From Aphis gossypii (taxonomy: Eukaryota > Arthropoda > Insecta > Hemiptera > Aphididae): a stretch of 64,000 bases of DNA. The notes under the pieces are model-generated. The model did no database searches, was not told where the DNA came from, and worked only from the letters and a program-made list of their open reading frames with translations. The DNA lies in NCBI RefSeq assembly GCF_020184175.1, contig NC_065531.1, positions 20,853,213 to 20,917,212 on the forward strand. The letters run 5' to 3'. How positions within the stretch are numbered: the first letter of the stretch is position 1; every line of letters starts with the position of its first letter. The position numbers were made by a program, and so were the translations under genes. Of this stretch, positions 62,761 through 64,000 are shown in pieces.

Positions 62761-64000
62761 GAGTCTTGCGATTTAATTTCTGTGATTTAAAATATACAAA
62801 ATGTTTTTTAACAGTAGAGAGTTATAACTTTCGAGTATTTATAATTTAATTGTAATAATTATATATTTACTGTTTGGTTGCCGCGGAAAATTAAATGTAT
62901 ATGACATTTTTGGTTTTAGTGATTTGTATTCACATTGAATAGTTGATAAATAACGTGCCTACCTACAGTAAATATATAACTTCCGATATTTTTCAATTTT
63001 AAATATGGGTTCAGTGATTTGCAACCATAATTATATCTAAGTGACTTTGAATTAGCAGTATAAAAATTATACTACGAATGATCAATACTTATCAAATATT
63101 ATGTAAGAATTATGTCACAATACTAAATATAATTCATTACTCAAACAATTATATTAGCTAATAAATATAATAACATACAATATTTTTTAAATTATTAAAC
63201 TAGAAGAAAAATAAAGCAAAACAAATTTTTGATGAAATTTGTCATTTTAAATAAAAAAAAAATATGTAATTTAATATCCAAAAAATAATAAATTTTTTGT
63301 AGATAGTGATGGCCACGCGGTGTCATCTAAGTTATGGCAAATGGCTATTACAAAAAATGAAAATTCTTTAAAAAAAATGTGAAGTTTCATTTTTTTGAAA
63401 TTTTCTTTTCAACATTTTTAAAACTTTAATGTTCTATTGCCTACGTATGCTATACGTTATAATTATGTGCGTATTGCATATATTGGATTATAATATGACG
63501 TATAATATTGTATTGACCCAATTTATTTCCGATTCATTCTACGCATACAAATTTAAAATAAGCTCCGACGAGGTGAAAAATGAACTTGTAATAATAATGA
63601 ACTTTGATTCCGCCTGGGATTAAACAGAATTTATTGACGTAATGAGAACTATTATCCTTAGAGTGCAGCTGTACACAACAAATTATTTAGGAGCAGGGTA
63701 CGCGTCGCGTTTGGTCGTAATACTATAGGTACTCACTATCCATAATATTATGCTTGATGAAAATAATAGAAACACCGACACAAGAACTATAGGTTTTTTA
63801 CACATGTCATAAATACAATTCATAATAAATATTTCATATTTTAAAATATTAATCGAAATACACGTTAAAGCACTGTATAATATTTAATTTTAAATGACGG
63901 TTAGAATATCGAAATGCGGCTGTTTATTTAAAATCTAATAAAAAATTATACCTAACTTAATCAGGGCACGGGTAATACCCAGTGGCCCGTAAAAGTCACG
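62761..64000. other. AT-rich non-coding DNA, no gene seen
   Basis: No gene recognised. The repeat at 62645 may extend into the first few hundred bases. A 64-codon plus-strand frame near 63429-63623 has no motif. The last 40 bases become less AT-rich (cagggcacgggtaat, cagtggcccg), so another repeat or gene part may begin at the right edge. Confidence 0.5.

Overview
This window looks like nuclear DNA from an AT-rich insect genome, most likely an aphid or close relative. That assignment is an inference. It rests on the strong AT bias, the constant short runs such as taataatatta and taggtacctac, the interspersed CpG-rich patches, and DNA-transposon relics of arthropod type. Nothing here looks bacterial or organellar: there are no operons, no ribosome binding sites and no dense coding.

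I recognise no intact protein-coding gene in 64 kb. The open reading frames are short (131 codons at most), rich in I/Y/N/F/K as expected from translated AT-rich DNA, often overlap on both strands, and match no family I know. The window is best read as intergenic or long-intron DNA, possibly carrying promoters or untranslated first exons of genes whose coding parts lie outside it.

What can be supported is mostly mobile-element debris. The strongest item is a nearly full-length but dead Tc1/mariner-superfamily (IS630-like) transposase on the minus strand at 47319-48302. It has several frameshifts and stops and an asparagine where the second catalytic aspartate should be. Three TA-flanked non-autonomous elements (22279-23039, 30264-30801, 33606-33956) start with variants of CAGGGTGATT. 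A hAT-like element with a matching 8-bp flank lies at 28119-28466, and a lone hAT-like end at 55577. Two 3'-tails of non-LTR retrotransposons, both on the plus strand, lie at 1845-2056 and 57215-57754, and a GC-rich repeat-like segment at 62645-62760.

CpG-rich patches stand out from the AT-rich background at about 2690-2930, 13421-13700, 16600-17330, 24061-24560, 26081-27190, 34691-35260, 43081-43740, 50391-50720, 59161-59760 and 61431-62500. Some hold good splice-donor matches (minus strand at 16597 and near 59278, plus strand at 43328) or TATA/GAGA motifs, so they are the best places to look for promoters and first exons. None is proven.

Structured non-coding signals include a roughly 91-nt imperfect hairpin at 25658-25748, a perfect 22-bp palindrome at 19433-19454 that also forms half of a 140-bp inverted repeat, and several microsatellites, notably (AC)24 at 23532-23580. 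I found no new multi-gene system. The stem-loop, the related MITEs and the CpG-rich patches are the items most worth testing.
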